Shown: positions 23,834-33,457 of the stretch, in pieces
How the letters are laid out: every line of letters starts with the position of its first letter
Position numbering within the stretch: the stretch's first letter is position 1
Assembly: GCF_000498495.1 (NCBI RefSeq)
Contig: NZ_AVCS01000006.1
Coordinates: forward strand, 248,001-312,000
DNA: 64,000 nt
Origin: Flavobacterium enshiense DK69
Lineage (GTDB): Bacteria; Bacteroidota; Bacteroidia; Flavobacteriales; Flavobacteriaceae
Direction of reading: 5' to 3'
Notes under the pieces: model-generated
Told to the model about the DNA's origin: nothing
The model's database searches: none
The model's input: only the letters and a program-made list of their open reading frames with translations
Program-made: the position numbers and the translations under genes

Positions 23834-24946
23834 ATGGATGTTAGCTATTGGGAACTGAAGAATTGGTTTGCCAACGTTGATTATACTGTTGTTGGCAGCG
23901 GTATCGTAGGGCTTCATGCGGCCTTGCATCTTCGCGAACGTTTTCCCGAGAGCAAAATTCTTATCCTTGAAAAAGGGGCGCTGCCCGAAGGTGCCAGTAC
24001 TAAAAACGCCGGTTTTGCCTGTTTTGGCAGTTTGTCCGAAATTATAGAGGATTTACGAAATTACAGTGAAGAGGAAGTTGTTCAGTTAATACAGAAACGC
24101 TGGAACGGACTCAATCTGTTGCGCAAACGTTTAAGTGATGCCGCAATCGATTTCAAACCTTATGGAGGTTATGAAGTTTTTCTGAAGGAGGATGAAAGTA
24201 CCTATGCCGAATGCCTTCAGAAATTGCCTTTCATTAATGAAATCCTGAGACCCCTTTTCAAATCCGATGTTTTTGCCAAAGAAGTGGATCGATTCGATTT
24301 TAAAGGAATTCATGAGTATTTGATCTTCAATCCATTTGAAGGACAAATTGATACCGGGAACATGATGCAGGCTTTACTTAAAGAAGCTGTTACCAATAAT
24401 ATTCTGATTTTAAACCGACAAACCGTAACGGATTATCATGATTCAGGCAGCGGGGTTCAGGTAAATACAACTGATTTTTCGTTTACTTCCAAAAAACTGT
24501 TGTTTGCTACCAATGGTTTTGCAGATAAATTAACTCAAGGAGAAGTTCGTCCCGCAAGAGCACAGGTCCTGATTACAGAACCTATTCCGAACCTTGATAT
24601 TAAGGGAACTTTTCACATAGACGGGGGTTATTATTATTTCCGTAACATAGATAATAGAATCTTACTGGGTGGCGGAAGAAACCTTGACTTTGAAGGAGAA
24701 GCCACTTCCGAATTCGGCTTGACCGAAAAAATACAAAACCGTCTGGAACAATTGCTTTCTGAAGTTATCTTACCGAATACGGAATATAAAATTGCTCACC
24801 GCTGGAGCGGAATCATGGGCTTAGGATCACATAAAAAACCAATTATTGAACAATTGTCTGAAAATGTGTGTTGCGGTGTTCGCCTTGGAGGAATGGGCGT
24901 AGCTATAGGGAGTCTGGTCGGACAGGAATTAGCGGATTTAGTGTAA
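23834..24946 (+). CDS. FAD-dependent oxidoreductase (DAO family)
   Basis: A 370-residue flavoprotein. The FAD-binding fold starts with YTVVGSGIVGLHAALHL (about 17-33), followed by LILEKGALPEGASTKNAGF, which is typical of glycine/D-amino-acid oxidase-like enzymes. The C-terminal HRWSGIMGLGSHKKPII and GVRLGGMGVAIGS complete the domain. The substrate is not evident. It sits directly after the DedA gene and 15 bases before a huge secreted-protein gene. Confidence 0.88.
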   Translation: MDVSYWELKNWFANVDYTVVGSGIVGLHAALHLRERFPESKILILEKGALPEGASTKNAGFACFGSLSEIIEDLRNYSEEEVVQLIQKRWNGLNLLRKRLSDAAIDFKPYGGYEVFLKEDESTYAECLQKLPFINEILRPLFKSDVFAKEVDRFDFKGIHEYLIFNPFEGQIDTGNMMQALLKEAVTNNILILNRQTVTDYHDSGSGVQVNTTDFSFTSKKLLFATNGFADKLTQGEVRPARAQVLITEPIPNLDIKGTFHIDGGYYYFRNIDNRILLGGGRNLDFEGEATSEFGLTEKIQNRLEQLLSEVILPNTEYKIAHRWSGIMGLGSHKKPIIEQLSENVCCGVRLGGMGVAIGSLVGQELADLV

Positions 24947-24961
24947 AAAATAACAGTCAAC

Positions 24962-27900
24962 ATGATGAAAAAGTACTTATTGTTTAAAGTTTTATTTGCA
25001 TTTGTATTTCTGGGTTTTCAAGCTGATGTAAAGGCTCAATTTGTTTCATTGGATATTTCTGGAAATTATAAGATAAATGGAACCGGCGGAATATGGTGGG
25101 ATTATCAATATAAGCCTACCGGAAGCTCAACTTATACACAATCGGCTATAATTCAGAACAATTCCGCGTCTTTGGTTAGGCTCAACCCTTTTGTTTCCTG
25201 GGATTTCAGGATCCGTTTTTATGGTTATACCGGCCAGCCGGGGCTTTGGGGATCGGATTATACCGTTAATTCAGAGTATGCGGCAATTTCAAAACTAACC
25301 GGTTATAGTTTTAATTTTGATACATCTCCAATTGTCGAAGGTTGGCGTGGTTACAGACTGCAAAATACTACATCGAATACTAACAGTAATATTGAAGAGG
25401 CTACTTATCTTGTAAACGGAACTTCAGGGAAGTCGCTTTTTATGGGCTGGAGAAGTGGTAACGGTGTAATGTTGGTGTCTCCGAAAATTACGGATTTGGC
25501 TACTGATAAAAAGTTCTCAATTTACGCAAACAGTTATCAGGGGAGTTATTCTGTAGTTTTGGGAACCATTGGAGATCCATATGATCCGGCAACATTTCAT
25601 CCGTTAAAAACAGTCACGCTCACAGGGGGCGGTTTCAATAAAATCAATGTTTTTTTTAATAACTATGTAGGTTCCGATCAATATATTGCGATTAAGAGTT
25701 CCGGTAATTATGGCGATGTTTATTTCGATGATTTTAGTTACGAACAATCGGTTAACTGTTTTGACAATACCAATTTAACGGTTTCGGATGTAACGGAGAG
25801 TACGGCGAAAATTAATTTTACTGCTGATGCTTTACAAAACAATTGGGAACTGGAACTCAAGAACGTGACCTACGGCATTACGGAAACTATGATGATTGGT
25901 ACTAATGTTGATTACCAGCTTCAAAATTTAACTGGGAACACGAACTATCAGGTAAAGGTAAGAGCTAATTGTGGGGAAGGGCTGTACTCGAATTGGACGC
26001 CGACACAATCCTTTACAACCTCTTGTTCTATAATCGCTGCGGGATACCAGACATCTTTTTTGGAGAAAAATTATTTCAATCCTTGTTGGTCCAGAATAGA
26101 AGTTGGTGCGAATGTTTATCAGGCCCCTATTGGCGGTAATACTAGTATAATACCCAGAACAGGAAGCAAGTATATTCAGATGATCAATTCATCTGTTTCA
26201 TCTGCAAATAAATCATACCTGATAACACCTTATATAACCGATCTGGCTAACAATAAGAGGGTGAAATTCTTCTTGGTAGCAAAAGGAAATTCCGATTATA
26301 TTACAAGTTCATTGATTATTGGGACAATGTCAAACCCCTCTGATGAGACTACATTTGTACCCCTGAAGACCATTTCACCATTGGAAATGAATGAAATCAA
26401 TGGTTTTGAAGTGAATGATTTTTGGAAAGAACATATTGTTTATCTGGATAACTACAATAATGCTCTTGATCATCATTATATTGCAATTAAACAGAATAAT
26501 ATTCAGGACGGGAGTACTTTTCATATTGACGATTTTACTTACGAAGTAATACCATCCTGTAAAGAGCCGGTAAATCTTAAGATGGTAAAATCGACTTATG
26601 AGACAGCTATATTAAGTTGGGAAAATAATAACACACCTTCCAATGGAAGCTGGCAAATAGAATATGGTCCTTCCGGGTTTACATTAGGAACCGGAGTAAC
26701 TATTAATGCTTCGACAACAACAGCTACACTTACAAACCTTTTGCCTTTTACGAATTACGAATTTTATGTTAGAAGCCAATGTGGTTCCGGATTCAGCAAT
26801 TGGTCTGACCGTGGTGTTTTTAAAACAAAATGCGAAGGAGTTACTGCTGGTTATACCTATGATTTTGAGAATGGGAATTTTGACTCCAACTGTTGGGCAA
26901 GAATTACACCTAAAATTAGGGATGATTTTTATAGCGCAGATGCTTTTATTTATTATACTCAGCCATATGGTTCCACTCCGACAACTCCTCATTCCGGGAC
27001 CAAGATGATTAGCATTATGTCTTCAAACAGCAGTCCGGATAATTATGAAAATGAGAAGACTATTTTAGTGCCACCACGCCTTATTGGTTTAAACAATGAA
27101 AGGAAGATTTCTTTTTGGGCATATGTCCCATCAAGTGTGTACAATAGCCTTACAAATATTCAGGTTGGGACACTTAGTGATCCTGAGGATTACCAAACTT
27201 TTGTGCCTTTTGAAAATATAACGACTGGCTTTCAGTTGGATGCCTGGAAAAAGTATGAAGTTGACTTCTCAGGGTACTATGGCAGCAATAAGTTTATAGG
27301 GATACGAATTTTTACATATGATGGAGATAATTATATTGTTTATCTCGATGATTTTGCATACGAGAATCATAATTGTGCAAAACCAACTAATTTATCTGCA
27401 TTACAGTCTGGTGCGGACAGCGTGACTTTAAATTGGAACATCAATAATAATAATCCGGTTCATTGTGAGGTTGAATATGGCCCATTAGGTTTTACACCGG
27501 GAACAGGTACCGCTGTTACTGTAACAAGTCTTCCGTTAACCATTACGAATCTGTCTCCCAATACAAAATATCAGTTTAGAGTAAGAAACATCTGTGATTC
27601 AAACGTGGTAAACTGGAGCAATCTTTACAGTTTTAAAATTTCATGTATGGTAAGTGCTCCGTTCGAAGATAAATTCGATCAGTACCCAGCCACTAATGCC
27701 TATCTGATCCCGAATTTCTGTTGGACAGTTTATGAAAGTACCAGTCCTAATCAGATTTCAAATTTTAGTGGAGTGAGGCAATATTCTTTTAATAATTTTA
27801 ACAGTTCGCCTAATTCCGCACAATTAATTTGCAATGATGTTTCTTCAAATACTCCAAATATTGTTGCGAACACTGCCTATTTTATATCTCCCTTTTTAAG

Positions 27901-29767
27901 TGATTTTGACAGCACTAAAAGGATTAAATTTTGGACGAAATCATTGCGAATTAAAAGTGGCGAGTATGTATCGGTTGGTGTTTTATCGAATCCTTTGGAT
28001 TTAAGCACATTTGTGAGCTATCAGAATATTTATTTCGATAATGAAACGCCGTACGGAAAAGAAGTAAATATTGACTTTACTAACTATACTGGTAATGGTA
28101 AGTACATTGCTTTCAAATTTGTTGACAGCGAGATTGGCATAAGTTCAAAGGCTGTTTATTTTGACGATTTCAAATACCTGAGCCGACAGAATTGTATGGA
28201 GCCGGTTAATATCGAATTTTTAAATTTATCCAATGATTCTGTCTTATTGAAATGGAATAACACTAATGGCGAAAATGTAAAAATTGAGTACGGTCCGACA
28301 GGTTTTTTACCAGGGACAGGTCTTGTGGCTTACAGTACAACGAATCAAAGTTTAGTCGAGGGACTTTCTCAGAATACCGCTTACGACTTTTATTTTAAGA
28401 CATTATGCGGTTCAGGAGAGTCTATAATCGTAGGGCCTAAGAAGATAACTACTACCTGTAATATTTATGCATTGCCTTGGGTGGAAAATTTTAGCAATAT
28501 GACCGCTTACGGAAATAATTTGTTGCCTGACTGTTTTAAAATGTTATATGGTAATTTTTCGGCTAAAAATGCTCCGCAAACCGTTAATGGTTATAATTAT
28601 GATCATATAATAAATGGTGTTGGAGACAGTACATACCTTCATTTTATAGATAATTTTTCTACTAAAATTCATACTCCAATGTTTAATCTGATTGCAGGGA
28701 CAACATATAAATTCAGTCTTTTTGCAAGATGTTCTTACCAGTATGGCCCAGGGGCCATTTATGCTTCGATAGGTAGAGGCCAGGAAGAACATTATATGGA
28801 GGCAAATCTTCAAACAGTAGGGAGTTTAACGGAATATAATTACAGCCCGTTTAATTTCTATTTTACGCCAGTTGAATCAGGTGATTACAGTTATCTGGTT
28901 AATTTTATGGGAAGCAGTTCCATTAATATGATTGCTGATAAATTTCAACTTGAAGAAGGTTATGAAAATCTTATAACAGCGTCTAGTGAGGTATTTGATT
29001 TTCAATCGGGCGTAAGTAATAAGCTGATTCTTGAAAGTACTTTGCAGAGCAAGATACTTAATTCGGGGGAACCTGGTAATTCAGCAAATAAGCTTTTAAT
29101 AATGAATGGCTCCACCGATTCATCATCATGGATGGCAAAGGGTGATGTTTTGAGGAACAATGAAAGTACAAGTGGCGATGTTTGGAAGAATAATGTGAAT
29201 AATATTACGAAAGTAAATATGAAAGTGGCTTCGGGTTCTGTTGTAGGGAACTTATATTTACGATTTAATTTAAAGCAGACCTTTAACAATAGCAATAATG
29301 AGTCGATGTTCAGGGTTTTGGTAAATGGGAACGTACTGGAAACAATTCGACCAACCACTTCTAATCAGGATGCTTTTGTAACTTATGAATATGATTTGAC
29401 GCCTTACCTGGGCAATGATTTAAGAATTTCACTTCAACACATCGGAAAATCTTCAGGTGGAACTATAGGCGACAAGGCCTTTTTAGATAATATTGTCTTT
29501 TCACCTTCATCGCTGCTTTCTAATGAAGAAGTTGTATGGAGTAATTTGAAAGTCTATCCGAATCCAACAAAAAACCAGATTACTGTTTCTAACAGTGAAA
29601 TACTTTCAAAAATTGAAATTATAAATATAACTGGACAAGTTTTGTTTTCTAATAAGCCAAATCAGTCTGAAGTTAAATTAGATTTGTCCGATTACCCCGT
29701 TAGTGTTTATTTTGTAAGGGTAACAAGTGATAATAAAAGTGCAATTATTAAAATTGTGAAAAATTAG
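24962..29767 (+). CDS. Very large secreted FN3 / cleaved-adhesin-like T9SS protein
   Basis: A 1601-residue secreted protein. Signal peptide about 1-25 (ends VKAQF). The body is four modules of about 270 residues, each a jelly-roll 'choice-of-anchor J' type domain (ending VYFDDFSYE, FHIDDFTYE, VYLDDFAYE, VYFDDFKYL) followed by an FN3 domain that begins with a Cys-x(2)-Pro motif (near 265, 532, 803, 1077). Another jelly-roll-like part follows, and a type IX sorting domain ends the protein (LKVYPNPTKNQITVSN, last about 75 residues). It probably binds carbohydrate or another surface polymer; no catalytic motif is seen. It lies in an operon-like run, 17 bases before mtgA. Confidence 0.85.
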   Translation: MMKKYLLFKVLFAFVFLGFQADVKAQFVSLDISGNYKINGTGGIWWDYQYKPTGSSTYTQSAIIQNNSASLVRLNPFVSWDFRIRFYGYTGQPGLWGSDYTVNSEYAAISKLTGYSFNFDTSPIVEGWRGYRLQNTTSNTNSNIEEATYLVNGTSGKSLFMGWRSGNGVMLVSPKITDLATDKKFSIYANSYQGSYSVVLGTIGDPYDPATFHPLKTVTLTGGGFNKINVFFNNYVGSDQYIAIKSSGNYGDVYFDDFSYEQSVNCFDNTNLTVSDVTESTAKINFTADALQNNWELELKNVTYGITETMMIGTNVDYQLQNLTGNTNYQVKVRANCGEGLYSNWTPTQSFTTSCSIIAAGYQTSFLEKNYFNPCWSRIEVGANVYQAPIGGNTSIIPRTGSKYIQMINSSVSSANKSYLITPYITDLANNKRVKFFLVAKGNSDYITSSLIIGTMSNPSDETTFVPLKTISPLEMNEINGFEVNDFWKEHIVYLDNYNNALDHHYIAIKQNNIQDGSTFHIDDFTYEVIPSCKEPVNLKMVKSTYETAILSWENNNTPSNGSWQIEYGPSGFTLGTGVTINASTTTATLTNLLPFTNYEFYVRSQCGSGFSNWSDRGVFKTKCEGVTAGYTYDFENGNFDSNCWARITPKIRDDFYSADAFIYYTQPYGSTPTTPHSGTKMISIMSSNSSPDNYENEKTILVPPRLIGLNNERKISFWAYVPSSVYNSLTNIQVGTLSDPEDYQTFVPFENITTGFQLDAWKKYEVDFSGYYGSNKFIGIRIFTYDGDNYIVYLDDFAYENHNCAKPTNLSALQSGADSVTLNWNINNNNPVHCEVEYGPLGFTPGTGTAVTVTSLPLTITNLSPNTKYQFRVRNICDSNVVNWSNLYSFKISCMVSAPFEDKFDQYPATNAYLIPNFCWTVYESTSPNQISNFSGVRQYSFNNFNSSPNSAQLICNDVSSNTPNIVANTAYFISPFLSDFDSTKRIKFWTKSLRIKSGEYVSVGVLSNPLDLSTFVSYQNIYFDNETPYGKEVNIDFTNYTGNGKYIAFKFVDSEIGISSKAVYFDDFKYLSRQNCMEPVNIEFLNLSNDSVLLKWNNTNGENVKIEYGPTGFLPGTGLVAYSTTNQSLVEGLSQNTAYDFYFKTLCGSGESIIVGPKKITTTCNIYALPWVENFSNMTAYGNNLLPDCFKMLYGNFSAKNAPQTVNGYNYDHIINGVGDSTYLHFIDNFSTKIHTPMFNLIAGTTYKFSLFARCSYQYGPGAIYASIGRGQEEHYMEANLQTVGSLTEYNYSPFNFYFTPVESGDYSYLVNFMGSSSINMIADKFQLEEGYENLITASSEVFDFQSGVSNKLILESTLQSKILNSGEPGNSANKLLIMNGSTDSSSWMAKGDVLRNNESTSGDVWKNNVNNITKVNMKVASGSVVGNLYLRFNLKQTFNNSNNESMFRVLVNGNVLETIRPTTSNQDAFVTYEYDLTPYLGNDLRISLQHIGKSSGGTIGDKAFLDNIVFSPSSLLSNEEVVWSNLKVYPNPTKNQITVSNSEILSKIEIINITGQVLFSNKPNQSEVKLDLSDYPVSVYFVRVTSDNKSAIIKIVKN

Positions 29768-29784
29768 AATTAGTATAAAGAGAT

Positions 29785-30543
29785 ATGGCTGCCAAAAAAC
29801 CAGTAAAAAAACAACCGGCTAAAGCAAAACCCAAAACAGAAAAACGCAGTTTGAGAAGAAGAGTAGTCATATTTTTCCTAAAGCTTTTTTTATGGCTTTT
29901 CGGGTTGTCTATCCTATCCGTTATTATTTTCAAATTTGTGCCGGTACCCTTCACACCGTTAATGATAACTCGTGCCTTAGAGCAAAAAGAAGCCGGTAAA
30001 GAAATGACCTGCAGTCACGATTGGGTACCGTTGGAAGATATTTCGACAAATCTTCAAAAAGCCGTTATTGCCAGTGAAGACGGTAATTTCTTAAGGCACA
30101 ATGGTTTCGATTTTAAAGCGCTGGCTTATGCTTATGAGAGCAATCAGCGAGGTAAAAAATTAAAAGGAGGAAGTACAATATCCCAGCAAACCGCCAAAAA
30201 TGTCTTTTTATGGCAAGGCCGAAGTTATCTGCGTAAAGGTTTGGAAGCTTATTTTACCGTGCTGATCGAACTCATTTGGGGCAAAGAACGTATCATGGAA
30301 GTCTACCTGAACAGCATCGAAATGGGTGATGGCGTCTATGGAGCTCAAGCCGCCTGCGAACATTGGTATGATAAAGATGCAAAGAGTTTAACGAAGTATC
30401 AGGCCGCCGGAATAGCTGCCATCCTTCCCAATCCAAGAAAATTTAAAGCTTCTAATTCTTCCTCTTACACTAACAGAAGAAAGGATAAAATTGTTCGCGT
30501 CATGCGTCATATCGGAAAGATAGATTATGACTCTGGAAAGTAA
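29785..30543 (+). CDS. mtgA: Monofunctional biosynthetic peptidoglycan transglycosylase
   Basis: A GT51 glycosyltransferase that polymerises lipid II into glycan strands at the outer face of the inner membrane. Of 252 residues, about 1-28 are basic and cytoplasmic, 29-50 the membrane anchor, and the rest the GT51 domain with the catalytic Glu in VIASEDGNFLRHNGFD and the second motif KGGSTISQQTAKNVFL, then EVYLNSIEMGDGVYGAQAA. There is no penicillin-binding domain, as expected for MtgA. Confidence 0.95.
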   Translation: MAAKKPVKKQPAKAKPKTEKRSLRRRVVIFFLKLFLWLFGLSILSVIIFKFVPVPFTPLMITRALEQKEAGKEMTCSHDWVPLEDISTNLQKAVIASEDGNFLRHNGFDFKALAYAYESNQRGKKLKGGSTISQQTAKNVFLWQGRSYLRKGLEAYFTVLIELIWGKERIMEVYLNSIEMGDGVYGAQAACEHWYDKDAKSLTKYQAAGIAAILPNPRKFKASNSSSYTNRRKDKIVRVMRHIGKIDYDSGK

Positions 30544-30567
30544 ACTCCGAGTATATTAGATGAATAC

Positions 30568-30600
30568 AAAAAAGGTGTTTCCATAAGGAAGCACTTTTTT
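30568..30600 (+). terminator. Terminator after mtgA
   Basis: Stem GTGTTTCC/GGAAGCAC (one T-G pair) with loop ATAA, flanked by A-run and T-run (30568-30600). It ends the symporter-to-mtgA run. Confidence 0.75.
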
Positions 30601-30660
30601 GTTTTCGGTAACATTTTTCAGGGTATAGCGTCTAATTGTTATAATCAAAAAACATAAAAA

Positions 30661-31461
30661 ATGACATCACACGAAATAGATTACCATATTTATGGTGAAG
30701 AAATGCAATATGTTGAAATCGAATTGGATCCTCAGGAAGTGGTTATTGCCGAAGCAGGAAGCTTCATGATGATGGACAACGGGATCAAAATGGAAACGAT
30801 TTTTGGAGACGGTTCCGGAGAACAACAAGGTTTTTTAGGTAAATTGATGACTGCCGGAAAACGCGTTTTAACTGGTGAAAGTCTGTTCATGACAGCTTAT
30901 ATCAATCAGGATGCAGGAAAACGAAAAGTCTCGTTCGCATCGCCTTACCCGGGAAAAATTGTTCCTATCGATTTAACAGAATACCAAGGGAAATTTATCT
31001 GCCAAAAAGATTCATTTCTTTGTGCTGCCAAAGGGGTTTCTGTTGGGATTGAATTCTCTCAGAAATTAGGCCGCGGATTATTCGGCGGAGAAGGTTTCAT
31101 TATGCAGAAAATCGAAGGTGACGGAATGGCGTTCGTACACTCGGGGGGAACTTTGGCACGTAAGGAATTACAGCCGGGCGAAGTTCTGAAAGTAGATACG
31201 GGCTGTATCGTAGGATTCACCAAAGATGTGGATTACGACATCGAATTTGTCGGCGGAATCAAAAATTCGATTTTCGGTGGAGAAGGATTGTTCTATGCGA
31301 CACTTCGCGGACCGGGAATCGTCTATATTCAATCGTTACCTTTCAGCAGATTGGCCGACCGAATTATCGCAGCAGCTCCAAAAGCTGGAGGAAGCGGAAG
31401 GGAAGAAGGAAGTTTGCTTGGCGGATTAGGACGAATGATCGACGGAGACAACAGATTCTAA
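30661..31461 (+). CDS. TIGR00266 / AIM24 family protein
   Basis: A 266-residue protein of the TIGR00266 (AIM24-like) family, found widely in bacteria and in mitochondria; the biochemical role is not known. It is glycine-rich and all-beta in appearance: [18 protein letters not shown] near the start, [20 protein letters not shown] in the middle, [18 protein letters not shown], and [16 protein letters not shown] near the end. It is alone between two terminators. Confidence 0.88.
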   Translation: MTSHEIDYHIYGEEMQYVEIELDPQEVVIAEAGSFMMMDNGIKMETIFGDGSGEQQGFLGKLMTAGKRVLTGESLFMTAYINQDAGKRKVSFASPYPGKIVPIDLTEYQGKFICQKDSFLCAAKGVSVGIEFSQKLGRGLFGGEGFIMQKIEGDGMAFVHSGGTLARKELQPGEVLKVDTGCIVGFTKDVDYDIEFVGGIKNSIFGGEGLFYATLRGPGIVYIQSLPFSRLADRIIAAAPKAGGSGREEGSLLGGLGRMIDGDNRF

Positions 31462-31475
31462 GAATTATAATAAAT

Positions 31476-31506
31476 AAAAAAGCGTTCAATTTCTGAACGC
31501 TTTTTT
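31476..31506. terminator. Terminator between AIM24-like and transglutaminase genes
   Basis: Stem AAAAAAGCGTTCA/TGAACGCTTTTTT with a 5-base loop, between convergent genes. The same stem sequence occurs again at 33408-33438. Confidence 0.85.
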
Positions 31507-31521
31507 ATTTATTAATTGTAG

Positions 31522-32535
31522 TTAGTTGTCTTCTACTTTAACAATATAAGTCGCAACAATATAATTTTCTACTTTAAGATGAACATCAAAATTTCCTTTC
31601 TTGTTAAACTTATACTTAAAAGTGGTTAATTCATTATTGTATTGAATATTATAAATGTTGTATGGAATTTCTTTTTCTCTGATTATTTCAATGAGAGAGG
31701 GGATATGTTTTTTATTGTCCAGATTTTTATAACTAAAAATTAGCACATCACCTTCTTTACAATTTACAACCATTTTACTTGGTGTAATAGGGTTGATATT
31801 TAATTTAAAAGTTTCACCGTAAACAAGTGGAGGCATATTTATTTTAACTTGTGTTGTATCATCGAAGAGAAACCATTTTTTCTCAATTGGAATATGATTT
31901 TTTGCAAATAAGTTAGGGTCAGCTAAAAAATAGCCATCGATATATTCTTTTATGAAATTTGATTTAGAATCTAAATAACCACTTGCCCAGGCTGCATCAC
32001 ATAAATACCATTTGTTGCCTAATTTTACGGCATTCCATGAGTGGTTTATTAAATCTAATGATTCGACATTTCCGTCGGCGGTTCGTCCATAACCATTAAT
32101 GATTTTACACTCAATATTTGCAAAAAAACACAACTCTTTGATTAAATAGGCGTAGCCGGTACAAGTTGTTTTCTTGTTTATAAAGAGTTCTTTTAGTGCT
32201 TTTTTTTGGTATTGACGATTCCATTTAACGTAGGCTAAACTATCATTTTTAAACTTTCTCCTATTATTTATGATTTTTGTATTTTGGGCATCATCTGCTT
32301 TGATATTGTCACAGACCCAATAAAAAATTGCTCTGAATTTTTCAACATCAGTGCTAAGTTTATTAGTGAGTTTATGTGAAAGAATCGGAGGGTTATTTAG
32401 TTTTTCTCCTTCATTTAGTTTCGCAATATTGTCGGCTATTGTAAAATCGGTTGCGTCAAAATCTGAAATTTGCGCATTGATTACTGAGGTAAAAAATAAT
32501 GTAAAAAAAAAATAAAAACGTTTCATTAGTTGCAA
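31522..32535 (-). CDS. Exported transglutaminase-like protein
   Basis: A 337-residue protein with a signal peptide of about 22 residues (ending VINAQ). The transglutaminase/protease-like core shows the triad Cys in KKTTCTGYAYL (near 137), His in INHSWNAVKLG (near 164) and Asp in WYLCDAAWASG (near 179). In bacteria such domains act as peptidases or crosslinkers on proteins or peptidoglycan stems. The C-terminal 120 residues look like a beta domain. It starts directly after the preceding gene's stop, so the two form one unit. Confidence 0.85.
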   Translation of the reverse strand: MQLMKRFYFFFTLFFTSVINAQISDFDATDFTIADNIAKLNEGEKLNNPPILSHKLTNKLSTDVEKFRAIFYWVCDNIKADDAQNTKIINNRRKFKNDSLAYVKWNRQYQKKALKELFINKKTTCTGYAYLIKELCFFANIECKIINGYGRTADGNVESLDLINHSWNAVKLGNKWYLCDAAWASGYLDSKSNFIKEYIDGYFLADPNLFAKNHIPIEKKWFLFDDTTQVKINMPPLVYGETFKLNINPITPSKMVVNCKEGDVLIFSYKNLDNKKHIPSLIEIIREKEIPYNIYNIQYNNELTTFKYKFNKKGNFDVHLKVENYIVATYIVKVEDN

Positions 32536-33213
32536 TTATTTCTTTGAAGAATAAACTCCTTTTTTAGCTACTTTACCCAACGTCAAAAAAGTGCAAGATT
32601 CCATATGTACTTGTAATTCTATTTTTAAATCAGAATTTCCGCGGTCAATAGTTACTTTTTTGGATTCCATACCAATAAAACTAAATTCCAGGACATCTCC
32701 TCTTTTAAGTTTTTCAGGGAAAACAAAATACCCATCCATATCTGTTTGTGTTCCTTTTTGTGTTCCCTCAAGTACAACACTTACACCAGGTAATGACAAG
32801 CCTCCTTCAGTCACAACTCCTTTTACAGTGAGGAATTTTTGTGTAGTGCTGTTTTCTGTTTTTATGTCATTATCCTCTGATTTGCTTTCAGGTTTAATAT
32901 CTTGAGCCTGCATGATGGAGCTGTTAAAAAAGGAAAAACAGGCAAGGCCAATCCCGCTTAAAAAACCCAGCCTATTTTTCTTTTTTCGAGCCTGTTGGTT
33001 ATGATTTGTAATTTGGTCAGTTTTAAATCTTCCGCAAACATTATCGCTTTTTTCGCTTTTAAAATAATCAGTAATCTCTTTTGGAGATGATTTAGTAAAA
33101 TCAACTACTTCTTTGCTGCAGGCATTACAAAATCCGCCTTTTGCAGTAGGAATGAATTTATTAAAATCTTCTGAGCATGGAGATTCGATATTTAGATAGA
33201 ATTTATTTTTCAA
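32536..33213 (-). CDS. Membrane protein with carboxypeptidase-like regulatory domain
   Basis: About 225 residues. The start is uncertain: an upstream TTG at 33282 would give 248 residues, but relatives as I recall begin close to KNKFYLNIESPCSEDF, which fits the TTG at 33213. The N-terminal cytoplasmic part has three to four Cys (SPCSEDF, GGFCNACSKEV, NVCGRF). A membrane helix follows near 85-100 (LGFLSGIGLACFSFFNSS), then a periplasmic carboxypeptidase-D-regulatory-like beta domain (VKGVVTEGGLSLPGVSVVLE). It has no enzyme motif and probably binds or anchors. The transglutaminase gene follows with no gap. Confidence 0.75.
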   Translation of the reverse strand: MKNKFYLNIESPCSEDFNKFIPTAKGGFCNACSKEVVDFTKSSPKEITDYFKSEKSDNVCGRFKTDQITNHNQQARKKKNRLGFLSGIGLACFSFFNSSIMQAQDIKPESKSEDNDIKTENSTTQKFLTVKGVVTEGGLSLPGVSVVLEGTQKGTQTDMDGYFVFPEKLKRGDVLEFSFIGMESKKVTIDRGNSDLKIELQVHMESCTFLTLGKVAKKGVYSSKK

Positions 33214-33407
33214 ATTAATTGTCTTTGTGATTGTAAGTAAAAAAATCTGCTTAAATAAACTGATTTGAATCCGTGCTTGCAATCAAGTTCAAAACAAATC
33301 TAACAAAAAACGACTTTCAAATCAATAGTCAGTCCGTCATAATTTCTGACAGTATTAGAATAATAATCGAGGCTATTGGAATCAGTAATTGTAAAAAAAG
33401 ACAATAA

Positions 33408-33438
33408 AAAAAAGCGTTCAGGAATTGAACGCTTTTTT
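33408..33438 (-). terminator. Terminator after the prolyl oligopeptidase gene
   Basis: Stem AAAAAAGCGTTCA/TGAACGCTTTTTT, the same stem as at 31476-31506, with a different 5-base loop. Confidence 0.85.
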
Positions 33439-33457
33439 ATTTGAATCTGTTTTGATA

